A stretch of 64,000 nt of DNA from Bisporella sp. PMI_857 (Eukaryota > Ascomycota > Leotiomycetes > Helotiales > Helotiaceae), in assembly GCA_021307315.1 (NCBI GenBank), contig JAJSPD010000096.1, positions 88,625-152,624 on the forward strand, given 5' to 3'. The position numbers and the translations under genes are program-made. Shown one piece after another: positions 1 to 10,853 of this stretch; position 1 is the first letter of the stretch; the number at the start of each line of letters is the position of its first letter. Below the pieces are notes generated by a model, which was given only the letters and a program-made list of their open reading frames with translations, searched no databases and was not told the DNA's origin.

Positions 1-2839
1 TGAGTCATACCACGCCCCTCGTTTGGCCAAACCTCCGCCGAATATATAAACGGCACACACCCAGCGCCTGGCGAATAGCATAAAGTAAACAGTATAATGA
101 ACAACACAACAAGTGGCAGCTTCGCCGAGTTCGTCTCCTTCATTTCTAATAAGAAAGTCAGGATGAACAATACCACTGCGCCGCTGCTCAACGATAAAAG
201 CAACAACGCCCGCCGCCCATACAGCCTCGCTGGCAGCTTGAACTTCTTTCGCCTAGCATGCACGGGCCTATCTCCTTCTCCTTGTTCTTCTTCTTGTTCC
301 TGTTCTTGCTCAAGGGCTGCCAATGGATCTTCGACTTCGAGCGGCTCAATGAGCCAGTATGCGATGGCGGAGAAGACGGCGTTGGCAGCTCCAAAGCCGA
401 TAGCAAGGCCTAGGCTGTCGTTGGTGTTTTCTTTGTTGGAGGCGGTTTTGTTGAGGCCTACTGTGCTAAAGAAAGTGCTGGCAAGGAAGGCTAGAATGCT
501 GTGGAGCATTAAGAAGGGGCTTTGAGATAGTTGGGGGGAGCTTACTTGATTCCTGAGAGCTGTCTGTTACAACAGGCGTGGTTAACTTGTGCTGGTGGGT
601 AGGCTACTGATGGCACTTAAAAACAGCGTCGGGACAGAAACTCACTGGGAAAGCATCTGGGAGAAGGTGTTAGCTGTAGTACCCGTATGAAGCAATAAGC
701 TAGGAAGTACCTACAACTATCATAGATGCAATAGCGGCACGTCGGTTTCTTGATTTTGTCAGTTAGGTCAGTAAAAAGTCGTTTAAGCTCACCTCACCAG
801 AGTGCCAAGTTTCTTGAGCCGAGTAAAATAACCTATGCGCCCTTGTGGGTTGTCGAAATTGGGCGCTTGCTTCAGCAAGGCTGATCTTTCAGTCTGTTGG
901 AGGGTGCGGATTAGATGATACTTTCTATTTTAGTGGGACATAACATATACAGGCACGAACCTGGATCTGGAAATGGATGTAGCATAGCTCTTCTGCGGCG
1001 AGAATGCGTTCCTTGCGAAGCCTGACGAGGGTGTCGAAAGCCTTGTGTCGGAGGATCTTAGTAAGAAAGTGATAACTTCGCTAACGGAGGGTTTGAGGAG
1101 TTTGCTAACCGTGGTATATCTCCCCTGAAGAATAAGCCATCGAGGACTCCTAAGGACTAGTTAACTGGTGTAGTAATAGGTCTGAAGGGAGGGAGCGCTA
1201 CTCGCAACTGAGGAAAGTAAGTATTAGCAGGATCAGGGCCGGGAGAGCGCCACTTAAAACCTGGTTCCGCCAAGTGTCACGAAAAATATATGTCGCAACA
1301 CTTCCGGCAAATATCCCAATAGCTGGTCGTACGTGAGTTATTGGTTTGTAAATTCTAGAGGAACCTTTTCACGTACCCGTGAAGACTTGCCACGAAACGA
1401 GGAGACGACCTATCAAAATCTATTAGTACAGATCCACCATATAGGGCGGCGATTAGCATGTGGGATAGTTACCTCTCTTTGCCTTAGGGAGTATCTCTGA
1501 TTCCCAGATCGGGACGATGGAAGCCTTAGATCCAATACCGATCTATATTACAAGTTACGCTTCGCTAGTGTTTTTGATACAGATACAACTAACCCCAAGA
1601 AATAGACGGGAGACCAAGTATCCTTGCCTAAATACCTGTTACAAACATTCTGATGTGTTCCGGGGGAATATTAGCTTACCATGATTGAGCCCGCGAGCCT
1701 CCAACCATGGACGCGAAGCTGGGTTTGGAATTAATATTGACTGCTAAATCGTCGAATCCCACAGTGGCGCATTACCTAAATACTGCCGCAAGGAAAACAG
1801 CACCACGCCTGCTTCCATTAGCGGTCGGTCTAAGGCAAAAATAAAGAGTTTTTAGGTTTCTCTATGGAAGACGTACCTGCCGAATAATCTTGAGTGACAG
1901 ACCGGATCAACGAAGAAGGGCCCAAGGACTGCTGCGGAGAACCATGTTATGGCTTGATTCGAAGTCAGCGAGGCCCCATACCATTGGTCTTGGACTATTG
2001 AACTTAGGTGTACCATTAATTGCACCAAACTTCCATATATCTTTTCCCGTTCCACCCGATTCAATAGAAAGACCAAAATCTTGAGGCCACCCTAAGTAAT
2101 GTCAATATCCTATATCCTTACTAAGACCCAAACCGACTGACCGAGATTACCGTTTGCGACTTGGTCCCATCCTAAGGCAATATTAGCATGCAGGTGATTT
2201 CGACTTGGGCCCAAAAAGAAACAGGCTTATCCGATAGCGCATATGATCTTTTAGGAGGAGTGTCTAACCTTGAGTCAAAGATGCCATACAGCATGCCACC
2301 TACTCATGGGAATAGCAGATTAGTAAGTTAACATTGTTTTATTTCTCTTCGGGATCTTTTAGGGTCTTACCAGTGTTACCAGGAGATCCTTCGGTTCGTC
2401 CCAAAAAGCAAGGGATCGCTGAATCCTTATTGCCTCCTTTTCTCTTCTCCCTAGAAGCTCACTTGCGGAAGTAATTGAGGGATTGGTTTTGCCTTGTTGT
2501 GGAGTATCATCATCAATCTCGTCGTCGTGATTGCCAAAATCTACGCAGGGGATATTGAATTAAGACCATTTCCAGCAAGGCTGCGGGATAAACTAACACC
2601 TTGCAAGCTTCGCGCCAACCCACAACTCTTCAGCTGTGATAGAACCTTTGTTCTCGAACTCATCCTTATAAAGGCGGTCGATATAGCGCTTTAGGTCAGG
2701 TATATCGAGATTCTCGATCGGATTTTCTGTAAGGTTCTCTGTTATTACAGGCTCCGAATCCTAGTTTCGTCAGGACCCGACTTGCCATACGCTTTTGAAG
2801 TACACTTACCTGTTGCATGACAGGTTTCTCTGCCATCAT
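1..2839 (-). CDS. MFS sugar transporter, 3' end cut by the window edge
   Basis: This is a plasma-membrane-type sugar porter of the major facilitator superfamily. I assembled it by hand from many short exons: 2839-2810, 2736-2600, 2540-2371, 2299-2269, 2171-2151, 2091-2056, 1994-1877, 1808-1776, 1718-1680, 1627-1594, 1542-1473, 1409-1377, 1322-1202, 1149-1110, 1041-961, 893-793, 748-711, a short piece ending at 546, and 498 to <1. Phases agree at nearly every junction. Family blocks appear in order: an acidic cytosolic N-terminus, QGWDQ, DQWYGA..WFSAAVLGP, FGRRGAVFL, GIGIGSKASIVP, LLVSWQVFT, CESPRWLILQGRY, QLSGIN, YGRRALLLL and YSPGAGCVPFIYSAEVWPNEGR. A long acidic Glu/Gln insertion lies in a loop near 260-310. 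The exon 2/3 junction (2600/2540) fails phase by one base and the 710-560 stretch is unresolved. The C-terminal helices lie outside the window. The gene is divergent to the HET gene at 5038. Substrate is unknown. Confidence 0.85.
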
Positions 2840-3991
2840 AGGTTTGGTCGCAATGAATAATGAATCAGAAAGTATAATTTCCGGGGAATAAACCGATATT
2901 ATCGCAAACCCCAAGAAATAGCTCAGACCACGAGGCTCAATAAAAAGAAGCTCGCCTTTAACCTCCATTACCTCATCCAGATCCTTGCACCTCCCCCCAG
3001 AGCATCCTTCCACCGGGGGGTGGGGAGGGGGGAGGTCGGGGTCATCTGCACGGAGAGGTTAAAGTTGCCTCTTCCCCAACGTCACATGGGAAGCACGGGA
3101 ATCACCGCAGCATTACGCCGCCCATGAGGCTCCTAGAAAGGTGCGAGTGGCTGTCCACACCAACAAATGAGAAATCCTGAATTCGGTGCGCACACGAAGT
3201 CGCTATGGATACGGCTAGGCTTTGGTTTAGCGCTTTCTGCGCAGAGCTGGAGGCTGCCGGAAGGTAGCACATGGCTATTAGGAGCTGAACTGTACGTGTC
3301 GATGCGACAACAAATGGATTCGGAATAATAAGGGGCCGTCAATAGCAATGTTAACGCAATTTGATAATCGCAATTGCATTATGGGACCTATGCATGAAGC
3401 CTCAGTGCAGGCCGTTGAGCGACAACCGAATCGCAAGCGCCAAGCCCTTGCATAGAGTGAAACCTTTCCACAGACGGTTCGTTCCGCCAATTGCTTTCAT
3501 CTCAGCTCAAAAGCCTCACCTCCCACTCCTGCACCAAACCCGTCCGATTGGGGCCGAATTTGCTCTCTCCAGTCCAGTTCATCCCATCTACTCAAACCCA
3601 TCCAAACGCATTAGGTGTAGACTAGCCGAGTTGAAGTATTTTTGTGTAACACAACCCACGTGTCGATAGCGGTACACATGACACCTCGGAAAAGCTGGTC
3701 TCATTGTAATATCGAGGGGAGGAGTATAGCTCGGTATTATGTTTTTATTTATTCTTATCCTTATCGAACGAGCTTAAAGCTCAGCCCGATTCTCAGGAGT
3801 CAGAAAAGGGTCTCCTGCGCAGGTCCGGCTGACTTAGCAGCATGCTCAGTGGCTCAAGGCACAGCTCAGGTTACAGCAGTAATTGCTCAGGTCCAAAGGC
3901 GGGAATAGAAAACACTCATATAAATCATCAGTATCTCCTGCTTCAAAAGGTCTCAAATCAGCACCTTGCAGGGACCTAATTACTTTCTGTC
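2840..3991. other. Intergenic: upstream region of the MFS gene, no gene seen
   Basis: No supported coding region. Short open frames on both strands show no recognisable family. The stretch must hold the promoter of the divergent MFS gene, and a G-rich tract (3015-3041) lies about 180-200 bp upstream of its start codon. Confidence 0.5.
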
Positions 3992-4168
3992 TACAGTCAA
4001 ACCTGGTTATACCGGAACGCTCGGTGCCAAACCAACCTTCCGATATATAGAGGTTTCCGATATAACGAGGTCTATTATAGCTACCTAAAGCTCGGCGGAT
4101 CCAAGGTTCATTCCGATATACAGAGGTTTCCGATATAACGAGTTCCGATATAACCAGGTTTGACCGTA
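3992..4168. mobile_element. 177-bp MITE with pogo/Tc1-like terminal inverted repeats
   Basis: A non-coding element bounded by TA dinucleotides. The left end reads CAGTCAAACCTGGTTATACC and the right end, read on the minus strand, begins CGGTCAAACCTGGTTATATC, so about 26 bp are inverted with two or three mismatches. The TA at 3992-3993 and 4167-4168 fits a TA target-site duplication, which is the rule for Tc1/mariner and pogo elements. The interior holds a 32-bp direct repeat (4038-4069 and 4111-4142) built on the same CCGATATA unit. It has no coding capacity, so any movement would need a transposase supplied elsewhere. Its ends differ from those of the pogo element at 14158, which therefore is probably not its partner. 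Confidence 0.8.
4038..4142 (+). repeat. 32-bp direct repeat inside the MITE
   Basis: Two copies, 4038-4069 and 4111-4142, differ at one base (TAGAGG versus CAGAGG). Each contains AGAGGTTTCCGATATAACGA. A third partial TTCCGATATAAC unit follows at 4143 and merges into the right terminal inverted repeat. Confidence 0.8.
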
Positions 4169-5037
4169 TTTTGTGTTTAATTTGTTTGCACCAGCTATTG
4201 TTGATTTGCGTTACATTTATCTTCGGTAACTTATTTCGAACCAAATGCTTTTAAACGGCAAATATGCAATAATAACAAATTTAGTCGACGTAAGTTATTT
4301 AACTAAGCCGTGTTACTAGGCCCCAAGCCGCGAAACTTCTTAAAAACAGCTATTACTAGGCCAAGTTTGTAATTGCAGTGTAATGTTCGGGGTAGCCTTG
4401 GCACTGGTAGCATGGCCTGGGGCTCGTTGGTTGGTATAGTATAATAAAAATAGACTAAACACTGGTTTTTCGCTAAAAAGCGAAAACGTTACAAGTGTGA
4501 CGGCCGCGCGTGCCCTAGGCCGCCCGACTAGGCCCCAAGAATTGGATTTACGACAAAATACACCTTAACTCAGACTATAATAAAAATTAAAAATTAAAAA
4601 ATTAAAAATGCTTGTTGCCACGACACGCGCTGTGCGTCTATGAATACAGTGGGCGACAGTGGTATTATACAAGAATCTAAAGCTAGGGAAGAAAAAAGAG
4701 CTCGAGAAAATATATACACGCGAGGGCTCTTAAAGCTCGGCTACAGTAGGTCACGTGTGCTCCTTGGGAGCCTAATGGTGCGCTTAGACAAACCTCAGTC
4801 GCTGAGATCAGTCTATATATATCAATCAATCAATCAATAAAATAATCAAAAAGGTTCTATGATTTTATTTTTGATTCCTTATATTACGCTTTGTATATAC
4901 TTCGGAGAACTAAACGTAGCTATTTAATTATATCTTTAAAGAGCATAAGAACTTGAGCGCCACCAAAACGCCTCCAAATCAAAATAGCTCAATCCGTCAT
5001 TATCACTATTATCAACTACGCGCCACTATCACATCGC
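4169..5037. other. AT-rich intergenic stretch upstream of the HET gene
   Basis: No gene is visible. It contains three copies of a short ACTAGGCC(CC)AAG motif (about 4315, 4354 and 4527), a small perfect hairpin (TTTTCGCT/AGCGAAAA at 4467-4486), an AT-rich run near 4575-4608 and an ATCA tetranucleotide repeat near 4821-4838. Part of it may be a decayed repeat, but I cannot name a family. Confidence 0.5.
4821..4838. repeat. (ATCA)n microsatellite
   Basis: About four and a half tandem ATCA units read directly from the sequence. Confidence 0.8.
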
Positions 5038-6941
5038 ATGGATCAATTTAATGCTGTAGAACTTCAGCCACAGAATGAGTCTGAAGATGCCCCTGAGGTA
5101 TGTTCTCTCGCTCCGTCGTCGAAGTCTCCTTTAGGAGGAATGGACTTCGCGGCCAACTCTAGTTCTCCAAGCATTCACAACTAACAATGAATATCTATCG
5201 GCAGCTTCCCCTGCCTTTGAAACCGACAGATCGGTGCATCCGCCTACTGGAGTTCGATCTAAGCCACAATGGAGAAACGATTCAGGGTCACGCAGCCGTT
5301 CACGACCTAGATTCGTGCGAGAGAGTGGACTTCGACGCGCTGTCTTACTGCTGGGGCAGGACGGAGACACCGCGGTGCATATCTCTAAACGGCGAAGAAT
5401 TCCCCGTGACATCAAACCTGTTTTTGGCATTGGAACAGATTTGCCGATACCAGCAGATTGACGCGAATTCAAGCCCGAGGCTCTGGGTTGATGCAATCTG
5501 TATCAATCAAGGAGACTACGCAGAGAAGTCTCACCAAGTGATGCTGATGAGGGACATCTATGCCAATGCGAAGAAAGTCCTCGCCTGGGTGGGTGAAGCT
5601 GACGATACGAGCCCTCTCGCATTTGATACACTCCACCAATTTGCCTTTGACGGTGACGTGGACGCCGTCCGCCTTTCTCTCGAGCCTGACATTGAGGAAA
5701 GAAGACTGGCCATTCAGCTATTTCTCGAAAGAGAGTACTTTTTCCGCATGTGGATCGTTCAAGAAGTCGTTGCCGCTAGAGAAGTCATAATCCTATGCGG
5801 ACCTTTGTCTATCGACTTTGACAAAATGATATTTGCGATGAGAAGAATGACGGGGTCGGGTTTCTATGCGTTCTCCGGAGCAGCCGCCAACCTCACCTAC
5901 GTGTCGCATTGGAGAGATGCATACCATGAGCTTGGGGACTCGAGTGATAGCGAAGAACTTGATTTGAGGCTCTTCTTGGACACGCGTGACAGGTCCGCAA
6001 CAAACGCGCGAGACAAGATATATTCTCTTCGAGGCATTGCAAGGGAAAGGATCAGCAAGGGTATCAATGTTGACTACGGCGCCTCTGTCGAACAGGTGTT
6101 TACCGACTTCTCGAAGCTCATCCTCCGTGTCCGCCCTGATTTACAGATCCTCTCGGCAGTCATGCTCCGCCACAGAGACGGCTCAGAACTTCAACTTCCC
6201 TCCTATGTTCCGGACTGGACTCGGCCCAAATACGGCGGAGGCTTCTTGCAGCGATATTATCGCTTCAAACCGACACACCTCTTTCGTGCTGGTGGTGAAA
6301 CGAAGCCTCGAGTCACCTCAAACCCTGAATCGAACAGTATAAGCCTTGAGGGATTACGCCTAGACACCATCCGGCATGTCATTCCACTTCGGTTCCTCCT
6401 CACAGCAGGCGAGGGTAGCCGAATTTTCGTCACACAGGAAACCCTGCAGGATCTTTCATCTGAGGCAATCGTATCAGAGAAGTATGGCTTTACCGCTGAG
6501 CCAGCGTGGATAGCGTATCTGCGCACTCTGACCGCGGACCGCACGGCTCTCTCGCCTCGGATCTGTGACAATTATAGGTCACAGTTCTTCTCTGAGTTCT
6601 CTGGCGTAAGTCTGCATACCCTAGAGACAAGCCCTTCCGATTTGCCATTTTCGGTTTGGGAAAAAATTTCAAAGGATGTCGGGACCATCATCGAGGATAA
6701 AGCCATGTTTCTGACATCGCAGGGGTATCTGGGTCTTGGACAAGAGGGCTTTCGTGCAGGAGACATAGTCTGCCTCTTTTCTGGAGGGGAAGTGCCTTTC
6801 TTGGTGAGAGATGCATCGCAAGACAGCGAGAAAACGGGAGCGTTCTATTTCTTGAGCGAGTGTTACGTTCACGGCGTTATGGATGGGGAGGCTATGGAAA
6901 GCTCATCTAGAGAGCCTTTGGAACAATTTATCCTATTGTGA
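5038..6941 (+). CDS. HET-domain (heterokaryon incompatibility) protein
   Basis: Predicted join(5038..5097,5205..6941), 598 aa. HET domains are fungal TIR-like modules tied to allorecognition cell death. The three HET blocks are intact: FDALSYCWG ending at residue 71, LWVDAICINQ at about 113-122, and RMWIVQEV at about 201-208 followed by AREVIILCG. The rest (about residues 230-598) is the usual poorly conserved HET-only C-terminus, with no NACHT, ankyrin or WD module seen. I chose 5038 rather than the in-frame ATG at 5187 because GAG|GTATGT at 5098 and CTAAC..CGGCAG at 5204 define a phase-0 107-nt intron that contains 5187. If that intron is wrong, the protein is 584 aa from 5187. The reading frame is uninterrupted, so it is probably functional. 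Confidence 0.9.
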
Positions 6942-8205
6942 GCGCCAGGGGATAGTTGGCTTTGGTGCAGGACTTAGGCTTAGCACAACCTAATTCAGAA
7001 AATTATGGAGGTCCATTAATACGGCAGTGAGGGCAGAAAGATACTTGAGGATCAAGAGAGGCCAAATTGAAGCGTGGGAGAGATTTGTTTGATTAAGGTT
7101 AAACTTAGTTTCGGTATGCTTGTGATCTATGATGTTTGTTGCGGATCAAGTCGTCAAGTCAAAATATCCCTTTGTTCCCTTTACTAAATAGCAAATTGTA
7201 ATGTCCATGGGGGAAAAGGCGGGCGCGTGCCCAGGGCGGGTTGGGGGAAAACCGCGCACTATATGTCACAAACCGCATAACATAGCCATAGGTTAGCACC
7301 AGGCACGTGATATTACTGAGCAAACATTGGCACTACCGTTTTAATAGTACGAAATGATAACTAGTACTGGCAATGCTTGTCACGAACGTGATACCAGGGC
7401 GCATGGTTGTCCTGAGATAGTAAGGGTCCCCAGGATGGCCGTCCCAGGACCCTCAAGAGCCTAGCGAAGAAATAATGCACGTGACTGAACTTGTCACCTC
7501 ATGCTTTGGGAATTGTATTATTTGAGCCACGCGTCAATTTTTCATCCCGTTTCTTCCTGTATAAGTAAATATTCGAAATGAAGCAAGGAACTTTAAATAA
7601 ATGGAACTTGTAATTTAATTCTGAGAGTTTTCAATACTAATGCTGAAACCAGGACCTGTCTCCTATATTTCCCCTGCCTTGTTCGCTTTTCTCGAAAATA
7701 TTTTGTGATAAGTTTTTTAAACTAACTTAGCAGGTATATTGTTGAAATTAAAGTGGATTTTGCTTTTAGGGCTATGCTCGTTGAGGAGAAGCGAGCGTGT
7801 AGTTTAGACCTGCGTAATTCGACATCTTGATACGTTCCAGCTGCCGTAGGACTGAGAGTTGCAATACCACTGTGAGGACAGAAATGAGAAAATAATATTG
7901 CCATCCTTGGATTAGAATATAACTGTGGGTCCATAAAATGCGAAAAAAAAGGTAGAAACTATTCTGCTCTATATCGAACTCCATTAGAATTAGTAGTGGA
8001 GAACTTTTGATGTTACCAGTTGATGGATTGCGTTGGGTGACCATTGGTAAGTTTGCATAAGCGCCATAAAACCGAAGCTGAATCCGTCACTACTCGATAA
8101 TATGCGGATATTTGGAGCACCAGCACCGCAGAATTGTATGAAGTCATTGAGTCGTACGTTTTCCTAGGTGAATTTATCCATCAGACTCCACCATGGAGTT
8201 TATGT
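6942..8205. other. Intergenic region, no gene seen
   Basis: It separates the 3' ends of the HET gene (+) and the ankyrin gene (-). Only short open frames without family resemblance are present, for example a hydrophobic 90-codon frame at 7772-8044 on the minus strand. A GC-rich patch lies near 7210-7260. Confidence 0.5.
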
Positions 8206-10156
8206 CTATTCAGCTGGCCAGAATAAATCCTCCGTTGTGATACCTTGATCATCAAAGTTACATGAATGAGTCACATCCAGGCCAATTTCGCGTAACGACT
8301 CCGTGAAGATGCGCACAGCTTCAGCGCCTTTAGATCGTGCCACATCCGCGGCGGTTGCAGCTACATTCACAATATCATGAGGAACAAGGTAAGCAGTTGG
8401 AAAAGATTGTATATGGAGGTCAGCGCCATACTCGAGTATGAGGCGGAGCATTTCGAGGCTTCCCATTTCTGCGGCTTCGTGCAATATTGTCCAGCCTCGG
8501 ATGTCTTGGTCATTGACGAAGCTCGGCGGTAGATATTTTGATAGCTCCGTAAAGGTACCTGCGTTCCTAAATCTCACTGCGCATCTAATTGGCGTCCAAT
8601 CTAGCTTGGTAAGCAAGTTGCAAGGACACCCGTGTTTAATCAACGCTTTGATATCTTCGCTAGTACCATAAGCGGCTGCTCGATGCATGACTGACCATCC
8701 ATCAACGTCACGGACGTCGTATTCTGAAAATGAGGCAGCCGAAAGAAGATCAAGCCACTCGTCGCAGGTGCCATCTGAGCCATGAAGCCGTTTGTATCCA
8801 AATAAATTGAAAGCCGGAGTCCATCCTTTCGCGCTGATGTGGTCAATCCTTGCACCCATCGTAATGAATAAACGAGCGATCTCAATCTGCCGACTCGCGA
8901 AAGCCCATTCAAGCGGACTCCTTCATTTCGTAAGCTCTATGATGATATTTAGAAGTACTGAAGAGCTTACGTCATGAATTGCCCGAATGGAGAATTGACA
9001 TCTGTTCCCGAGTGGATAATTAACTTTACCAGATCTTTAGACCCATTTTCGATGGCATACTAGAAGCTTCCAATATTAGCATCTTTTCAAGGTTGATCAG
9101 ATTATTTATACATACGCGTAAAGGGGACGAGTTAGAAGGTGTTACATCACTCGGACTTGCTCGACCAGTAGTAAAGAGTCTTTTGACTAAAACTATATCT
9201 CCTCGTTTGCAAGCAGCCATAATCGGAGAGTCATCAGGAACAACATTTTTCAAGCTAAACCCACCATACACAAAGGACAATCCAAGTCCGGCAAGAGGGA
9301 ACCGACGCAAACGAAGGTCAAGACACAAGACCCAAATGCCAATGAGTGGAAAATGTAATCTACCAGCGAAATCGTAAGTGGTTTGGTAATCGTTACCATA
9401 CCTAGACATAACAGCTTGGAGACCAACGAGGCGAAGCCATGATTCCTGCAAGAAGGACTTTGAGCCCCAAAATACATTTTGATCGTGGGGATCCCGCGTA
9501 GCGAGGCTATTCAATACTATATTTTCAGGTCTTCCAAACTCTGTAGCCTTGTTCACACTACTGCGAATCGAACTTGGATTTGCAATCAGAATAGTATTTG
9601 ATGTAATTGCGAGCGGAGAATCACTTGCGATTGCTTTCCGTGAGAGGTTGATTATACGACTTCAAGATGCTCTTGTTAGTTATGAATTTTTCAAAACTTA
9701 ATCGTAGAGTGGCATGGTAGGTACTCACACATTGAGTAGCAATAAAATTGAATGAATTCTCATTTCGACCTGTTGTAGACGAGATAAGACATCTTTCATT
9801 CTTGCCTGATCATGAAAAACCCACGCAACTCGATGATATGTTGTAATTTTTCCATCCTGCTTATATTTATTGCAAGCTTTCTGAACATCTACTATTACAT
9901 TTGCCGCGACCTCCAAGGCTTTGTATAAATTATCTGTTTCATTTGGTAGGAGCGTTAAATTGTCATCGCTCGAGACATCTTTCAGTTCATTGATGAAGGT
10001 CAGTTCAGAATGCAATAGTGTAAGTTGGCTATTGAGGTGTCGCAGCTCATCGGGAGCATCTCGAAATCGCCGTATGATATCTGTTGCGATTTTGCATGTC
10101 TTGGCCGTGAGATTGAGGAAAGTAAGGATTGAAGCTCCTGTACTGATTGCTTCCAT
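8206..10156 (-). CDS. Ankyrin-repeat protein with fungal NLR-type N-terminal domain
   Basis: Predicted complement(join(8206..8920,8971..9059,9116..9659,9729..10156)), 591 aa; all phases agree. The N-terminus (MEAISTGASILTFLNL, then an all-helical segment with RHLNSQLTLLHSELTFI) resembles the domain at the start of many fungal NLRs (PF17111-like). A variable middle follows. The last 350 residues carry degenerate ankyrin repeats, for example DDSPIMAACKRGDIVLVKRL, SPLEWAFASRQIEIARLF, DGWSVMHRAAAYGTSEDI and GWTILHEAAEMGSLEMLRL. No NACHT or NB-ARC P-loop is present, so it is an NLR-like protein without the nucleotide switch. An in-frame upstream extension to 10513 exists, but I chose 10156 because the domain normally starts at the protein N-terminus. 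The role is inferred to be signalling or scaffolding. Confidence 0.85.
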
Positions 10157-10853
10157 TGCGGATGCGCTATGAGATGCATTTGCATCCTTTTCGTAAGCAT
10201 CTCGCTCTGTTGGAGTGTTTGAGACTTGCACCCAGCTTACTTTGGCCGGTACTGGAGGCTTATTAACCATCTCTCCTGTGCATCTGTTCCAATCATCTTT
10301 GAGAATCATTACGTGTGAGCAATTTATAAAATGGGTGTATGACCATCGAAGTTCATTGGGGCAGAAACAAATTGGGCTGCAAAATTCTTGTCCGGGTGAA
10401 TAATTGAGCCTCAAACAGAAGGAGAGCCTTGGGTACGAACGGGCAACGGGGCTGGACAACTGCTTAAATTGCTTTGAAATTTTTGGAAATCCTGATGGTG
10501 TGACACGAGGCAAATCTGTTGGGTGGCCCTAAAATTTGTAGGACATGATTTCGAAGACGGTAAGTGCGGGAGATATCGGTTATGCAGCGAGATGCAGCGA
10601 AGCATGCAGCTAGTCAGCTTTCATCACATGTACTACATTGCTACTACATTCCTCATCGCCTCGTCCACATACGACATAGTTTACGTTACACAACATAGGA
10701 GGGGCCACATTAGGAGTGGTTCTCGGCATATTTAAGAGAGTACCACATCGCGCCTTAAGCTCGTGCATTCCTTTGCTTAGATGTGATCATCTTACAGAAT
10801 ACCTAGCATATCTTACGCTCTGCTAGGCCCACTGATACACTACAGAAACAATC
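10157..10853. other. Divergent promoter region
   Basis: Lies between the divergent starts at 10156 (-) and 10854 (+). An open frame continues upstream of 10156 to 10513, but its sequence does not look like a domain. Nothing else is recognised. Confidence 0.5.

Noticed and set aside
97..525. 142-codon open frame on the plus strand at the left edge
   Set aside because: It is antisense to the last visible exon of the MFS transporter, whose minus-strand translation matches the family.
1852..2084. Small overlapping frames on both strands near 1.9-2.1 kb
   Set aside because: The minus-strand one is the DQW..GPFF exon of the MFS gene extended through introns; the plus-strand one is its shadow.
3846..4244. 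132-codon minus-strand frame
   Set aside because: It reads across the MITE, and its repeated VISE/ISE residues come from the CCGATATA repeats, not from a protein.
5187..5189. ATG at 5187 as the HET gene start
   Set aside because: It falls inside a well-formed phase-0 intron; kept only as the fallback start.
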